DNA from: Aurantiochytrium sp. KH105
Lineage: Eukaryota; Sar; Bigyra; Thraustochytrida; Thraustochytriidae
DNA: 64,000 nucleotides
Reading direction: 5' to 3'
Assembly (NCBI GenBank): GCA_003116975.1
Contig: BGKB01000030.1
Coordinates: 127,399 to 191,398, forward strand
The notes under the pieces are model-generated. The model made no database searches. It was not told the DNA's origin and saw only the letters and a list, made by a program, of their open reading frames with translations. A program made the translations under genes and the position numbers. Positions 1 through 9,702 of the stretch are shown piece by piece; position 1 is the stretch's first letter, and every line of letters starts with the position of its first letter.

Positions 1-790
1 CACTGTGCCCAAGCAGTTCTGTCCCGGGAAGCATGTCGATGTTGGCGGTCAGTCATGCTATGTGCGGGTCCTCTCGTACATTCCAGGACAGCTCTTGGCC
101 AACGAGCCGTCTCCGCAGCCAGCAAACCTGCTGAAAGAATTTGGACGCTGCTTGGGCGCCCTCGATGATGAGCTACGAAACTTTTCGCATCCCGGATCAC
201 AGCGATATCTCATTTGGGATTTGCGCAATGCTCTGAAAACCGTGCAAGAATTTCGTGGCGCGGTCCGCACGCAGGACGACATTGCCTTGATCGACCAAGC
301 CGTTCGTGTCATTTCAGAGCAAGTTATGGCAGTTGCTAAAGAGCTGCGCGTATCAACAATTCATGGGGATGCAAATGACCATAACGTCATTGTTGACGCT
401 CACGGCAGATCGCAGGCGGTGGGACTGATTGACTTTGGTGACCTTGTCGAGTCGTGGATCGCTGCCGAGGCAGCCATTGCCATGGCCTACATCATGGTAG
501 CAGAACCTGTGTCTGATCGAAAGCTCGCGCAAGCACGCCATTTTTTGGGTGGCTATCAGGAGCTTATGGCTCTCGAGTCGTCCGAGCTCGGCGCCTTGTA
601 CGGTTTAATTGTGGCACGACTTGCCACCAGTGTGTGCATCAGCGCTACCGACAGCGTCAACAACCCTGAAAATGCAGAGTATACTCTAGTGCACGCCAAG
701 GGCGCATGGAACACACTTCGCTACCTTTTATGCGATCTCGAGCCCGCGGAGGGGCCACGCCTCTTTATCGTTAACACTGCATCTGCATAA
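1..790 (+). CDS. Hydroxylysine kinase-like phosphotransferase (APH fold), 5'-truncated by the window edge
   Basis: The frame is open to the left edge, and the first in-frame initiator-like codon is only a GTG at 5, so this is the 3' part of a gene; about 261 residues are visible. The segment HGDANDHNVIV is the catalytic loop of the aminoglycoside-phosphotransferase fold (HGDxNxxN), followed by LIDFGDLVES, the metal-binding DFGD seen in hydroxylysine kinases. The upstream WDLRNALKTV and downstream AAIAMAYIM also resemble that family. Family knowledge: hydroxylysine kinase uses GTP to phosphorylate 5-hydroxy-L-lysine, and in some lineages the domain is fused to a class III aminotransferase; a fused N-terminal partner would lie outside the window. 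Another APH-fold small-molecule kinase is the main alternative. The stop is TAA at 788-790. Confidence 0.75.
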   Translation, partial: TVPKQFCPGKHVDVGGQSCYVRVLSYIPGQLLANEPSPQPANLLKEFGRCLGALDDELRNFSHPGSQRYLIWDLRNALKTVQEFRGAVRTQDDIALIDQAVRVISEQVMAVAKELRVSTIHGDANDHNVIVDAHGRSQAVGLIDFGDLVESWIAAEAAIAMAYIMVAEPVSDRKLAQARHFLGGYQELMALESSELGALYGLIVARLATSVCISATDSVNNPENAEYTLVHAKGAWNTLRYLLCDLEPAEGPRLFIVNTASA

Positions 791-1030
791 CAAGAGACGA
801 TGAGCCTCAAAGTTTGAAGCATTACATGTACAAAAAAAAAATGAAGACCTTCTTTTGGATCCAACTTTGTAGTGCACATGGCAGGCATGCAAGCAGGCAA
901 ACCAGCAAGTAAAAGTTGTCGTAATCGACGTCTTGATCAAGGGTCTAGGTGTGGGTGGGCCCAGGCCGACCGGCCGAGGAGGAAAGGAGGCGGGAGGGGA
1001 GGGTGCCAGCTAGGCCTCTTTCGCCAAATT

Positions 1031-2389
1031 TTATGCTTGGCGTGTAAATGAGACCGTGTGGGAATTTGCTGCATAGTGCGCGCGGTCGTAGCGCGAGAGC
1101 TGCAGGTCGCTGAGCGAGAGATTTTGGCGCTGAAAACCGTCGGCTTCGTACGGCGGCTGCAGTGTACCTGGTTCTGGATCAAGAATGTCGTCATCAGAGT
1201 CTGCATCTGCGTCTGCGTTTGAAACCGCGGCCGCCGACGCGGTTTGCGGTCGGCGGTCGCGGCCAAGCCAGTGAAAAAGGTCAACGCTCCGGTCAGGGTT
1301 CGCCTTTGCAAGGTTGGCTCGGTTCTTGGCAAACATGGGATCATTGGAACGGTGCACGTGCACGCCCCAGGTTTTCCACGGGTGTCCACAGCAGCCGTCG
1401 TCAGTCTCCCCGATGAGAATGTATTCCTGCACTGATGACGTCTCGCGCATGGCCTGTGTCCAGTCCTCACCAAGCGGCATCCATGAGCAGAGCACGATGT
1501 CTGGCGAGAAAGATGCGAGCGCCGATGTGTATGATGCGCGCTCGACATTCTGAAGTTCTTGCACAGCGCCGCGCTGATGCCGCGTGCTCCAGGTTCCTGT
1601 ATCGGTGGCAACAAACTTGCAAGTGTAAGAGCGCGCCTTTTGCGCACTCTTGCTCATGCGGGACTTGTTAAAGGCGCGCTCAAGAAGCCATGTGAGCTGA
1701 CCTGTCCCTGCACCAAGCTCGAGAATAGTGATTTCGGTTTTGCCCGTTTCGGCATGCACCTTGTCGCAGCGCTTCTGCAAGTGACGCCAAAGGGCGTTGA
1801 TGTAGTCCTTTGTAAGGAATTCGTAGACGAAGTGACGCTCGCAGTATACGTTGAATTCGTTCATGCCAGCCACGCAGCACCCGATGGCTTCTAGGATCGT
1901 CTCCAGGTCCCAATGCGCGCATGATTGTGGATCTGTCTCATAAGCCTTGACAAGTTTGCGTTGCAAGGCGTCTTCAGACTCCTCTGGATGGCGGTCCCAA
2001 GATCCTGTGCCAAAGATTTCGTCCATCTCGCGCAGCGTCGGCACTGCTGGGAGCTGATGGAAAAAGCGCTGCGTGGCTTGTCGCAGCGCGGGGCTGTTTC
2101 CAAAGCGCTGCTCCAGGTACGCGTTACGGACCCATGAACGAAAGCGGATGTTGGTCTCTACCTCGTGCAGGTCGACTGCGTCCCTGCTACCGGGCTGCAG
2201 CACCGGCAAGACGATCTTTTCCAGCGTCGCAAGACCACTCGCGCCACCCCTGCCCCGTTGTGGGAGCACGGCCATGTCCACGAACTTGTATACCGTCGGC
2301 GACACGAGCGAGTCCACCACGAACTGCGCGCGCTCGCTGCGGCCCCGTGCGCAGAACCGCAGCAGCGTGCGCGCTGTGCTCTGCAGCAT
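1031..2389 (-). CDS. SAM-dependent methyltransferase, family not identified
   Basis: A single-exon frame of 452 residues starting at an ATG (2387-2389). Near the middle, ILELGAGTGQLTWLLERAF is a clear class I SAM-binding motif (LExGxGxGxLT), followed about 40 residues later by KFVATDTGTW (acidic residue of strand 2) and PDIVLCSWMPLGEDW (motif around strand 4). The N-terminal 180 residues look helical and contain no domain I recognise. The C-terminal 100 residues are low complexity, with an Asp/Ala run (ADADADSDDD). The conserved-looking EYILIGETDDGCCGHPWKTW suggests a protist methyltransferase family rather than a histone or RNA enzyme, but I cannot name the substrate. It is transcribed away from the HSD17B8-like gene across 780 bp. 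Confidence 0.8.
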   Translation of the reverse strand: MLQSTARTLLRFCARGRSERAQFVVDSLVSPTVYKFVDMAVLPQRGRGGASGLATLEKIVLPVLQPGSRDAVDLHEVETNIRFRSWVRNAYLEQRFGNSPALRQATQRFFHQLPAVPTLREMDEIFGTGSWDRHPEESEDALQRKLVKAYETDPQSCAHWDLETILEAIGCCVAGMNEFNVYCERHFVYEFLTKDYINALWRHLQKRCDKVHAETGKTEITILELGAGTGQLTWLLERAFNKSRMSKSAQKARSYTCKFVATDTGTWSTRHQRGAVQELQNVERASYTSALASFSPDIVLCSWMPLGEDWTQAMRETSSVQEYILIGETDDGCCGHPWKTWGVHVHRSNDPMFAKNRANLAKANPDRSVDLFHWLGRDRRPQTASAAAVSNADADADSDDDILDPEPGTLQPPYEADGFQRQNLSLSDLQLSRYDRAHYAANSHTVSFTRQA

Positions 2390-3171
2390 CTTGCTTGTTG
2401 GCTTGGTTGCTGGCTGGCGTCCCTTCGCGCTTTACTTGCCACTGGCACACCGTGACATGCGACACACATGCATCATCAGTCGATCATCATCCTTTTTTCC
2501 TTTATCCAAGAAATTCTAGCCATGGCCAGGACTGATGCCGGCAGCAGCAGCATGCACGCGATCGTGACCATGAGCGACATAAGGAGCGGCGGCGCTCGCA
2601 TCGATGGCAAGATTGTTTTGCTCATTTTTACTAGAACTACACAAAGATCGAAAGCTCGCACACACCCCTCCTTCGTATCATGGCAGCTAGCTTGTTTGTT
2701 GGCTGCAAGATTCACCTTGGGTGACAGATCCTACTACCACCCTACTGGCAAAACGAGAAGGTCTTTGGTGATCTGTCTTTGTTGCTCGTGTCGAGTACAG
2801 ATCAAATCAAATCAGACCCTCGCGGACCACAGAAGAAGGGTTTGATCGCGTGGTCGGACCGCGCTTCGTCTGCTTATTCTATTCTCCCTGCTTTTTTTTT
2901 AACTTTCTGTCGATTCGTTGAGTTTTGCTTGCGTTTATCTGTTTGTCTGTTGGTTTGTTTGCTTCTCGTGTCCGGCATCGTCTGTGCTTTTCAGCAGCGC
3001 AGTCTTTGATAAGAGTCATTCCTCGGCTGAGCATCATCATCGCACAGTCAGTCAGTCAGTCAGTCTGTCAGTCTTTCATCAGTGGTGATCTACAAGGCGA
3101 TCTTTGCCTAGGCCTAGGCCTAGAACAAACCAAACTCTGAATCATCCAGCGGCATCCAGCGGCGAGCGACG
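2390..3171. promoter_or_regulatory. Divergent intergenic region between the methyltransferase and HSD17B8-like genes
   Basis: There is no supported gene. The region separates two divergent starts, so it should hold both promoters. It contains a (CAGT)n stretch at 3045-3073 and a palindromic CCTAGG iteration at 3106-3123, about 50 bp before the HSD17B8-like ATG. I see no clear TATA box. Confidence 0.5.
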
Positions 3172-4120
3172 ATGCTCATCAACCTTGCAGGGCGCGCGGG
3201 CGTGGTGACGGGCGCAGGTTCCGGCATCGGGCGGCAGGTGGCGCTGACGCTGGCGACGGCGGGAGCCAATGTCGCGGTTCTCGACATGGACGGCGAGGCC
3301 GCGCGCGCCACTTCGGTCAAGATCAACACCACTCTGAACGCCGCCGGCAAGGGCGGATCCGCCATCGCACTGGCGGTCGATGTCTCGGATGAGGCGCAAG
3401 TCAACGACGCCATCGCGGAGGCCCGCGACCGTCTCGAGGGGAACCTGTAAGTTTTACGCGACGAATGGCATGGAGGACCGGCCTTTGCGACCGGTCTTCG
3501 CGACCGACCTTGACGAGGCTACAGGAAAAAAAAAAAGAAGGAAAGAGCAATCGATCCGCTGACCGATTTGATGACTCGTCCTTGATGATTTATTTGTTTG
3601 TGCATATCATATCAGGACATGCGCCGTGCACTGCGCTGGCATTACTGCGGATGGCTTCATGCACAAGATGTCGGTCTCGCAATGGGATCGTGTACTGGAC
3701 GTGAACCTCAAGGGCACCTTCCTCGTCACCAAAGCCATGGCGGCGGCGATCAAGGCCAACGAGGATCTGGAGACCGGTGGATCCATCGTGAACCTCGCCA
3801 GCATCATTGGCAAGGTTGGAAACCTTGGTCAGGCCAACTATTCGGCATCCAAGGCCGGTGTCGTGGCCTTCAGCAAGACTGCTGCCAAGGAGCTTGCCCG
3901 GAGTAATATTCGCGTCAACGCTGTGTTGCCCGGATTCATCGACACGCCGATGGCGCAAGCGGTTCCGCCCAAGGTGCTCAATCAGATGATTTCGCAGATT
4001 CCGCTTGGTCGCCTCGGGACAACCCATGAGATTGCCAACACTTGCGCTTTTCTCTGCTCGGACATGGCCACATTCATCACCGGAGCTGCCATCGAGGTGA
4101 CGGGCGGGCAGCACATGTAG
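3172..4120 (+). CDS. HSD17B8: HSD17B8-type short-chain dehydrogenase (3-oxoacyl-ACP reductase), two exons
   Basis: Exon 1 is 3172-3446 and exon 2 is 3616-4120. The 169-nt intron starts GTAAGT and ends ATCAG; splicing joins RLEGNL to TCAVHCAGIT in frame and gives about 259 residues. SDR landmarks are present: the NAD(P) loop GAGSGIG, HCAG (usual NNAG/SCAG), VNLKGTF, the catalytic Ser in NLASIIGKVG and Tyr/Lys in YSASKAG, then LPGFIDTPM and the terminal ITGAAIEVTGG. The block from GSIVNLASIIGKVG to VLPGFIDTPM closely resembles vertebrate HSD17B8. In animals that protein pairs with CBR4 to form the mitochondrial 3-oxoacyl-ACP reductase of type II fatty-acid synthesis. No targeting extension is visible before MLINLAGRAG, so the mitochondrial location is inference. 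A bacterial FabG-like role is equivalent chemistry. Confidence 0.88.
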
Positions 4121-4384
4121 TCGCACTAGGCCTACCGCGATTTTTATTTTTTCTTTCCCTGATTTATCATCATTATCATCATCATCACCACCACCACCGT
4201 TACCACGGCCAATTCTTCATGCTTGGCTCTTAAGAACCTTTAGTACATTGCAGTATTCGCTGCTGTTTCTCTTCTTTTGATCAAATTGAAGTTGCAAATG
4301 ATGTCGTGAATGAGTGGTACTTTTTCCAAGTCTCGGTCACGACGACCGCAACGAAGGGAAAAGGAAAGTCTCATGTCCTCTTTC

Positions 4385-4454
<70 letters not shown>
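4385..4454. repeat. (CTTT)n microsatellite
   Basis: An uninterrupted tetranucleotide run of about 70 bp in the 3' flank of the HSD17B8-like gene. Confidence 0.97.
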
Positions 4455-4708
4455 CCTTTTCAAAGCAAAGTGCCTTCGTGCCGGTGTAAAAATCAATACA
4501 ACTCCTTCTCTTCCACGCGCCAGAGATCGCCAGCCGATTTCCCTACAGCACTATTCTCGACCGATACACTTTCTCACCTTCTCAGCCCAAGCCTTTCGCC
4601 ATCCTCTATCATCAAACCATTTTCCGGCCCTCATCTTTCCCCTTGCCTTCCCTTTTGTTCTCTTCTCTTCTCTTCCCTCCCCTTCGCTTTCCTCCACGCT
4701 CGCCATCC

Positions 4709-4831
4709 ATCTCCATCTCCATCTCCATCTCCATCTCCATCTCCATCTCCATCTCCATCTCCATCTCCATCTCCATCTCCATCTCCATCTCCATCTCCAT
4801 CTCCATCTCCATCCGCTCCATCTCCATCTCC
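4709..4831. repeat. (CCATCT)n hexanucleotide array
   Basis: About 17 near-perfect CCATCT units, with one CCATCCG interruption near 4813. It gives periodic Ser-Ile or His-Leu in plus frames and Met-Glu on the minus strand, which explains the long spurious ORFs here. Confidence 0.97.
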
Positions 4832-5037
4832 TCCCCCTTCTCTTCTATCCCCTTCCTAGGCCTCCCTCGTGATTCCGCCTCTGCCTCGCATGCCCCCGCG
4901 TCCCGTACCCTTTCCCCTCTGCAGCCCAATTCCCCCTTCCCCTCTCTCCCCCGCCACCCCCTCCCTCCTCCCGCTCCCCCCTTTCCCTCCATCTTCCCGG
5001 TTCCCCGTCGACCTCCGTCCTCGTGCACCGCAGGACT

Positions 5038-5062
5038 NNNNNNNNNNNNNNNNNNNNNNNNN
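5038..5062. other. Assembly gap (25 N)
   Basis: Twenty-five unresolved bases between a C/T-rich tract and a homopolymer of 18 C at 5069-5086. The true length of missing sequence is unknown. Confidence 1.
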
Positions 5063-5807
5063 GGCCCGCCCCCCCCCCCCCCCCCCGCCTCTCCCCTCCT
5101 CCCGCGCTCCTCCGCGCGCCGGCGCGGCGGCCGCGCGCGCGGCCTCCTCTCCGCGCGGCCTCGCGCGCGCGCCCGCCCTCCCGCCGGCGCCGGCGTGCGC
5201 GGTCGGGCGCCGGCGCGGGGGGCGAGCATGAAGGCGGGAAAGCAAGCGCGCAAGAAGGCGCGCAGCAGACCCCGTACGAGCTCGAGCGCGCGCACGCGGA
5301 CGCGCACGAGGACGCCCAGCGCGCCGTCGACGGAGCGAGCGACCGCGCGCGCGGGACGCAGGCACGCGCGCGGGAAGGCGCGCGCGTAGGCTCGCACGCG
5401 GGAAGGAAGGCACGCAGGCACGCGCGCGCGGACACGGCCGGACGCCGGCGCGGCGAGTCCATCCGGCATCGCGGCGGCGCGGAGAGCGGCGCGGAGAGCG
5501 GCGCGGAGAAGGCCGCGGCGGGCGGGCGGGCGGGCAGAGAGGGAGCCCCGCGCGGCCAGCGGCGGCGGCAGAGCGGCGCGGCTTGCGCGGCTTGCGCGAG
5601 CGGGCGGGCGGGCGAGCGAGCGCGCGAACGAGCGCGGGCGGCCGCTGGGAATCGGGCATCGCGCATCGTCGCCATTGATCGGATCGCCTCGTCTCGTCTC
5701 GTCTCGTCGCGGCTTGGCGAGCTCGCGACGCTGAGCAGCGCAGCGCAGGGCAGCGCAGAGCGGGCGGAGCGCGGGAGGCGCAGCGGAGACGGGCGCGGCG
5801 CGCGAGC

Positions 5808-5955
5808 ATGAGCGCCGAGGAGACCCGCGCAGAGACGCCCGCGGCTGCCGCTCGGCCGGAGAAGATGGACGAGGGGGAGGCGCACGGGGCTGCGGTTACC
5901 GCCGAGCACGCCGCCGAGGCGCGCGAGCCGGCCGGCGGGGCGGCGCCCGCCGCAG

Positions 5956-5996
<41 letters not shown>

Positions 5997-6077
5997 GCCC
6001 CCGCGCAGGCAGCGCAAAGCACGTCGGCGCCCGCCGCGCCTTTGCCCGCCGCAGAAGTCGCAGACATAAAGATGGCA

Positions 6078-6120
<43 letters not shown>

Positions 6121-7760
6121 CGTCGACCACGACGCCCAAGGCCGCCGGGGCGCCGCGCAAGACAGGCCCGGCCTCGCTCTCGCCAAAGGTGCAGCAGGAT
6201 AAGACCGCGGCCAGCGACGCCCACGACGAAGGCGCCGCGGCACAGACCCTCCTCGGCGTGAGCGCGGGCGGAGACACCTTCAAGCAGGCGCACGAGGAGG
6301 CGCCTGCCCAGACCGCCGACGACAGTAATGGCGCGCCGCCCGCGCCCGTCGCCGAGAATGCAGGGGCCGTGGCAGTCGAAGGCGAGGGCGACCAAGACAA
6401 CGCAGAGAACGGTGACCTCGCCGCCGCCGTAGCTGCCGCCAAGGCACGCCAGGCCGCCATTGCCGGGTCCGGGAAAAAAGGATCTGGGCGCTGGACAAAG
6501 GCCGAGGACGAGTCTCTCAAGCTCGCCGTCAAGCTCGTGGGCGCCCGTAACTGGAAGCGTATTGCAAGCGAGTACCTTGCCGACACCCGCACGGACGTGC
6601 AGTGTCTGCATCGCTGGCAAAAGGTACTCCGTCCTGGGCTCGTCAAGGGCCCCTGGCAACCTGAAGAGGACGAGACCATCCGCGCGTGCATCCGGAGCGG
6701 CATCACGCGCTGGAGTGAGATCGCAACGCGCGTACCCGGGCGTATCGGCAAGCAGTGCCGCGAGCGCTGGTTCAACCACCTTGACCCGAACATCAGGACT
6801 GACGAATGGACCGAGGAGGAAGATCAGCTCCTCATCGAAGGCCAAAGCAAGCTGGGCAACAAATGGAGCCAGATCGCCAAGATTTATTTGCCCGGGCGGC
6901 CCGAGAACGCCGTCAAGAACCGCTGGAATGCCGCCACCCGCCGCCATAGAACTGTCAACGCCAAGGAAATGTCGGCCAAGGCTCGCGCGGCCGAAGCTGC
7001 TGCTGCCGCTGCAGAGGCCGCTGCCGCGGCTGCCATCGCCCAGGTCAACGCCAGCGGTGGCAGCGCGATCGACGCGCTCACGCTCGCGGCCTCGACGATG
7101 AAGGCCAGCGCCACCAACAAGCGTGGTCGCAAGGCAGCGTCGGATAAGTCCGGAGCAAAGGCGCCCAAAAAGGCTCGCAAGGAAACGAAACCCCGCGCGC
7201 CCCGCAAGCGCGCTGCCGCGGGCGCTGCCAAACCCAAGCCCAAGGGCAAGAGCAAGGCAGAGCCCTCGATCAGCTCTCTTATTTCCCTGTGCAACGTTGC
7301 GCTCGACGACAAGGCCAAGGGCGCACGCTCGACCCACTCCAAGGAGGAACTCGAGGCCGCAGTAGCCGTCGCGGCTGCTGCAATGGCTTCCGGCCAAGGT
7401 GCGGATTCCTTCTCGTCGACCCTCAGTCCACGTGCGAGACGTGGGGCCAGTTTCAGTGCTTCACGCCCGCATCTCACGACGCCTGCGTCCATTGACACCA
7501 AGCGATCCAGTGCCACCAAGGCGCCCAAGACGTCCTCCACGAGCGCTGCGGAGACGCCTCTGTGGAAGTCGCCTCTGAACGCCGTGCCGAGCTCGATCTC
7601 ACCCAACAAGCCTCCTGAGAAGGACAACGCGATGACGAGTTTGCAAATTCTCAGTCAAATGGTCTCGTCTTCTTCTTCGTCGTCTTCGTTGTCGGTCGGC
7701 GGCCCCACCAAGAAAGGTGCTTCTTCTCGGACAACGCGCGCCTCGGTCAAGACCGTATAA
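5808..7760 (+). CDS. Three-repeat MYB (R1R2R3) transcription factor
   Basis: A 650-residue single-exon frame from an ATG. Residues about 228-382 carry three consecutive MYB repeats with the regular Trp spacing: R1 from GRWTKAEDES, R2 from GPWQPEEDET (with RVPGRIGKQCRERW) and R3 from DEWTEEEDQL (with GRPENAVKNRW). Three repeats make it c-Myb/plant 3R-MYB-like. In animals and plants that class binds the MYB/MSA-type AACNG core and controls cell-cycle genes; the same role here is inference. The N-terminal 220 residues are disordered, with a Gln-Thr run from a (CAGACG)n array and an Ala run from (GCT)n. The C-terminal half holds Ala-rich and Lys-rich stretches (KKARKETKPRAPRKRAA) usable as a nuclear signal. 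The very GC-rich DNA just upstream probably includes its leader. Confidence 0.92.
5954..5997. repeat. (CAGACG)n coding microsatellite in MYB
   Basis: About seven hexanucleotide units encoding alternating Gln-Thr in the N-terminal disordered part. Confidence 0.95.
6079..6119. repeat. (GCT)n coding microsatellite in MYB
   Basis: Thirteen to fourteen GCT codons encoding a poly-Ala tract of the MYB protein. Confidence 0.95.
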
Positions 7761-8246
7761 AGTCTAGGCGTGCGCCTTTCACCCTTTTCTTTTTTCCCCT
7801 CCTTTGCTGGAGAAAAAACCACTTGGCGGAGCCATGGACTGCTTTCATATTGCCGGCATCGCCTGCCTGCCTGCCCCTCATGTCTCGTGTTTCAAACTTG
7901 GGCGACTGTTCTTGCACGTCCGCCCTTCTCTGATCAGGTTTTGCGATCGAACTTTTGCGCTTGGTGATAGATCTTTTTCTCTTTTTCATCTTTGAACAAA
8001 AGAGGTCTTTTTGGCGCGTACTACACGAATCAACGATATTGAACTGTTTCTTCTCTTTGCGTGTTGCTTTCTACATGATGTCTGGATGCTCCAAAGTAAA
8101 ATCCGCAGCGATACATGTTTTACCCACTACGATGCTAGCTAGTACACGGCTCTCGAGAAAGAAGTGCTAATTTGTATCAATGCCTCTCTGGAAATGACCC
8201 GATAAGGCCTCTTCTCGCGTCTCAAATCTAAATTTGATGTGGTTGC
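7761..8246. other. Convergent 3' flanks of the MYB and GPX-A genes
   Basis: 486 bp between two converging stop codons, lower in GC than the coding DNA and rich in T runs on the plus strand. It should hold both 3' UTRs and cleavage sites. No gene is supported. Confidence 0.6.
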
Positions 8247-9198
8247 CTACAAATTGGAGGTTTCACTGGGAGGAGACTGGGCCAGCATTTCCTTGATGCG
8301 ATCTTCGAGAGAAATAGCTGGTGTCTTTGGCTCAAAGCGCTCTACCGTGGCTCCATCTCGGGACACGAGAAACTTGGTAAAGTTCCACTTGATCATTGCC
8401 AGTGGCATGCTTGAGTCGCTCTTGCCGACATCTGTGCGCGCGGTGCGTAAGCACGAAAAGGATCAGGTCAGTGGCTTCGTTCGTTCGTTCTTCATTCCCG
8501 GGCCAAAACAAACATACTTTTTAGGTACGTCCACAAAGGGTGCGCGTCGTCTCCGTTTACGCTAATTTTCTCCGTGAGCGTGAAGGCGATGGGCGGGTCA
8601 AACTGTAAATCAAAGCAAAGAAAAGCAAAAGAAGAGAAGAGAAAGCAACAAGGTTAGGATAACAGGTGTTGGCCCAACGTCTTTCATTCAACCGCCCGCA
8701 AAGATGACGATGATGATGACGATGATGATGATGATGATGAAGATGATGAAGTCTTGTGACTTACCTCGGTCGAGACGAACTTTCGGATGCTCGCAGCATC
8801 TCCAGGCTCCTGGCCAGCAAATCTATTTTTTCCAAAAATGAGGAGATTTAGCGTCAGAAGACTCTCAAAAAGGCTCGTTTCGCTTCGTCCCTTCCCAGCC
8901 CGTGGCCCGTGATCGTCAAAGCACGACCCCGATCTTTTGCAAGTCAAACATACTGGTTGCAAGGAAAACCAACTACGACGAGACCTTCCTGCGCGTACTT
9001 GTCGTGCAACTTTTGCAGTCCCGTGTACTCGCCCTTGGTCAAACCGCACTTGCCCGCCACGTTGACGAGAAGCAAAACCTTGCCCTTCAGATTGGCAAAG
9101 TCCACCGTCTCACCGCCATCGAGCGTCTTGAGTGACGCCTCGTACACGCTCGATAGCTGAGACTGTGGCGTCCACAGTCCGCGCAAGGCCTTGAGCAT
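8247..9198 (-). CDS. Cysteine-type glutathione peroxidase, copy A, four exons
   Basis: Exons on the minus strand: 9198-8954, 8822-8765, 8602-8518 and 8431-8247. All introns are GT-AG with phases 2, 0 and 1, and the 573 nt give 190 residues. The exons assemble the GPX fold in order: NVAGKCGLTKGEY with the peroxidatic Cys, GFPCNQ joined to FAGQEPG across intron 1 (catalytic Gln), FDPPIAFTLTEK, then KWNFTKFLVSRDG with the catalytic Trp/Asn. Cys (TGC) replaces selenocysteine. The resolving Cys that plant and yeast enzymes carry after the Gln helix is absent here. The start at MLKALRGLWTPQSQL gives a basic, amphipathic N terminus longer than copy B's, possibly a mitochondrial presequence (inference). 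Family role: reduction of H2O2 and lipid hydroperoxides. Confidence 0.9.
8700..8752. repeat. (GAT)n-type microsatellite in GPX-A intron 2
   Basis: An interrupted GATGAT/GACGAT array lying wholly inside the intron between exons 2 and 3 of GPX copy A. Copy B lacks it. Confidence 0.9.
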
Positions 9199-9702
9199 CT
9201 CGGCTACCTTGGGTATCCGGGTTTCTTGCCTGCTCTGCCAGGCGCTGCGTCCGCGTCTCCCACGTGCGCGAATCCTCTTTTGCAATCCTTCAGCTTCAGA
9301 GCACGCGAAAAAAAAAAAAAGATGAAGTTGCAAAGAGCGAGGATGAAATAGCAAAGCAAAACAGACCAAGGACTAGGGTGCAAGGAAGCGAGGATTCTGC
9401 GAGAGGCAAAAGGCTTTGTCTAGCTTTACAATATCATGCTAGAAGGAGAAGCCATTTGCTACATCAATGCGAGCGAAGCCGCGCGAAAAAGATGCTGCTT
9501 GAAAAAGCATCCAGGAGAGGGTTGGTTGAAATTCTGCGCTGCATTGCAGCGTTACCCCACAATTGGATAAGATTGAACGTAAGATTCTTCAATTCAGGAG
9601 AAATGCAAAAATAAAGGTCTTGCTCTCTTGAAGAGCATAGTCGAAAGGCCATGTCGGCGTGTTAATTGCCCGACGATGCTCGGCCAAGAATGGTGTTGGT
9701 GC
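9199..9702. promoter_or_regulatory. Spacer between the tandem GPX genes
   Basis: 504 bp holding the promoter of copy A and the 3' flank of copy B, both on the minus strand. The frame of copy A exon 1 stays open upstream to about 9369, so a longer N terminus cannot be excluded. No further gene is seen. Confidence 0.5.

Larger units (their letters stand above)
4121..5807. other. Gene-poor, repeat-rich region leading into the GC-rich MYB leader
   Basis: It begins with the HSD17B8 3' flank and then holds pyrimidine-rich microsatellites, a sequence gap and, from about 5063, roughly 740 bp of extremely GC-rich DNA rich in GCGC steps, ending at the MYB start. Long open frames occur on both strands here but encode only Arg/Pro/Ala or Ser/Ile periodic sequence, as expected from stop-poor GC DNA. 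No gene is supported. Confidence 0.7.

Noticed and set aside
4612-5469. Minus-strand ORF with a long Met-Glu repeat
   Set aside because: Pure translation of the hexanucleotide microsatellite and the gap-flanking GC-rich DNA.
4845-7397. 850-codon minus-strand open frame antisense to the MYB gene
   Set aside because: It spans the N gap and the (CCATCT) array and is made of Arg/Ala/Ser-biased sequence; it is the stop-free complement of GC-rich MYB codons.
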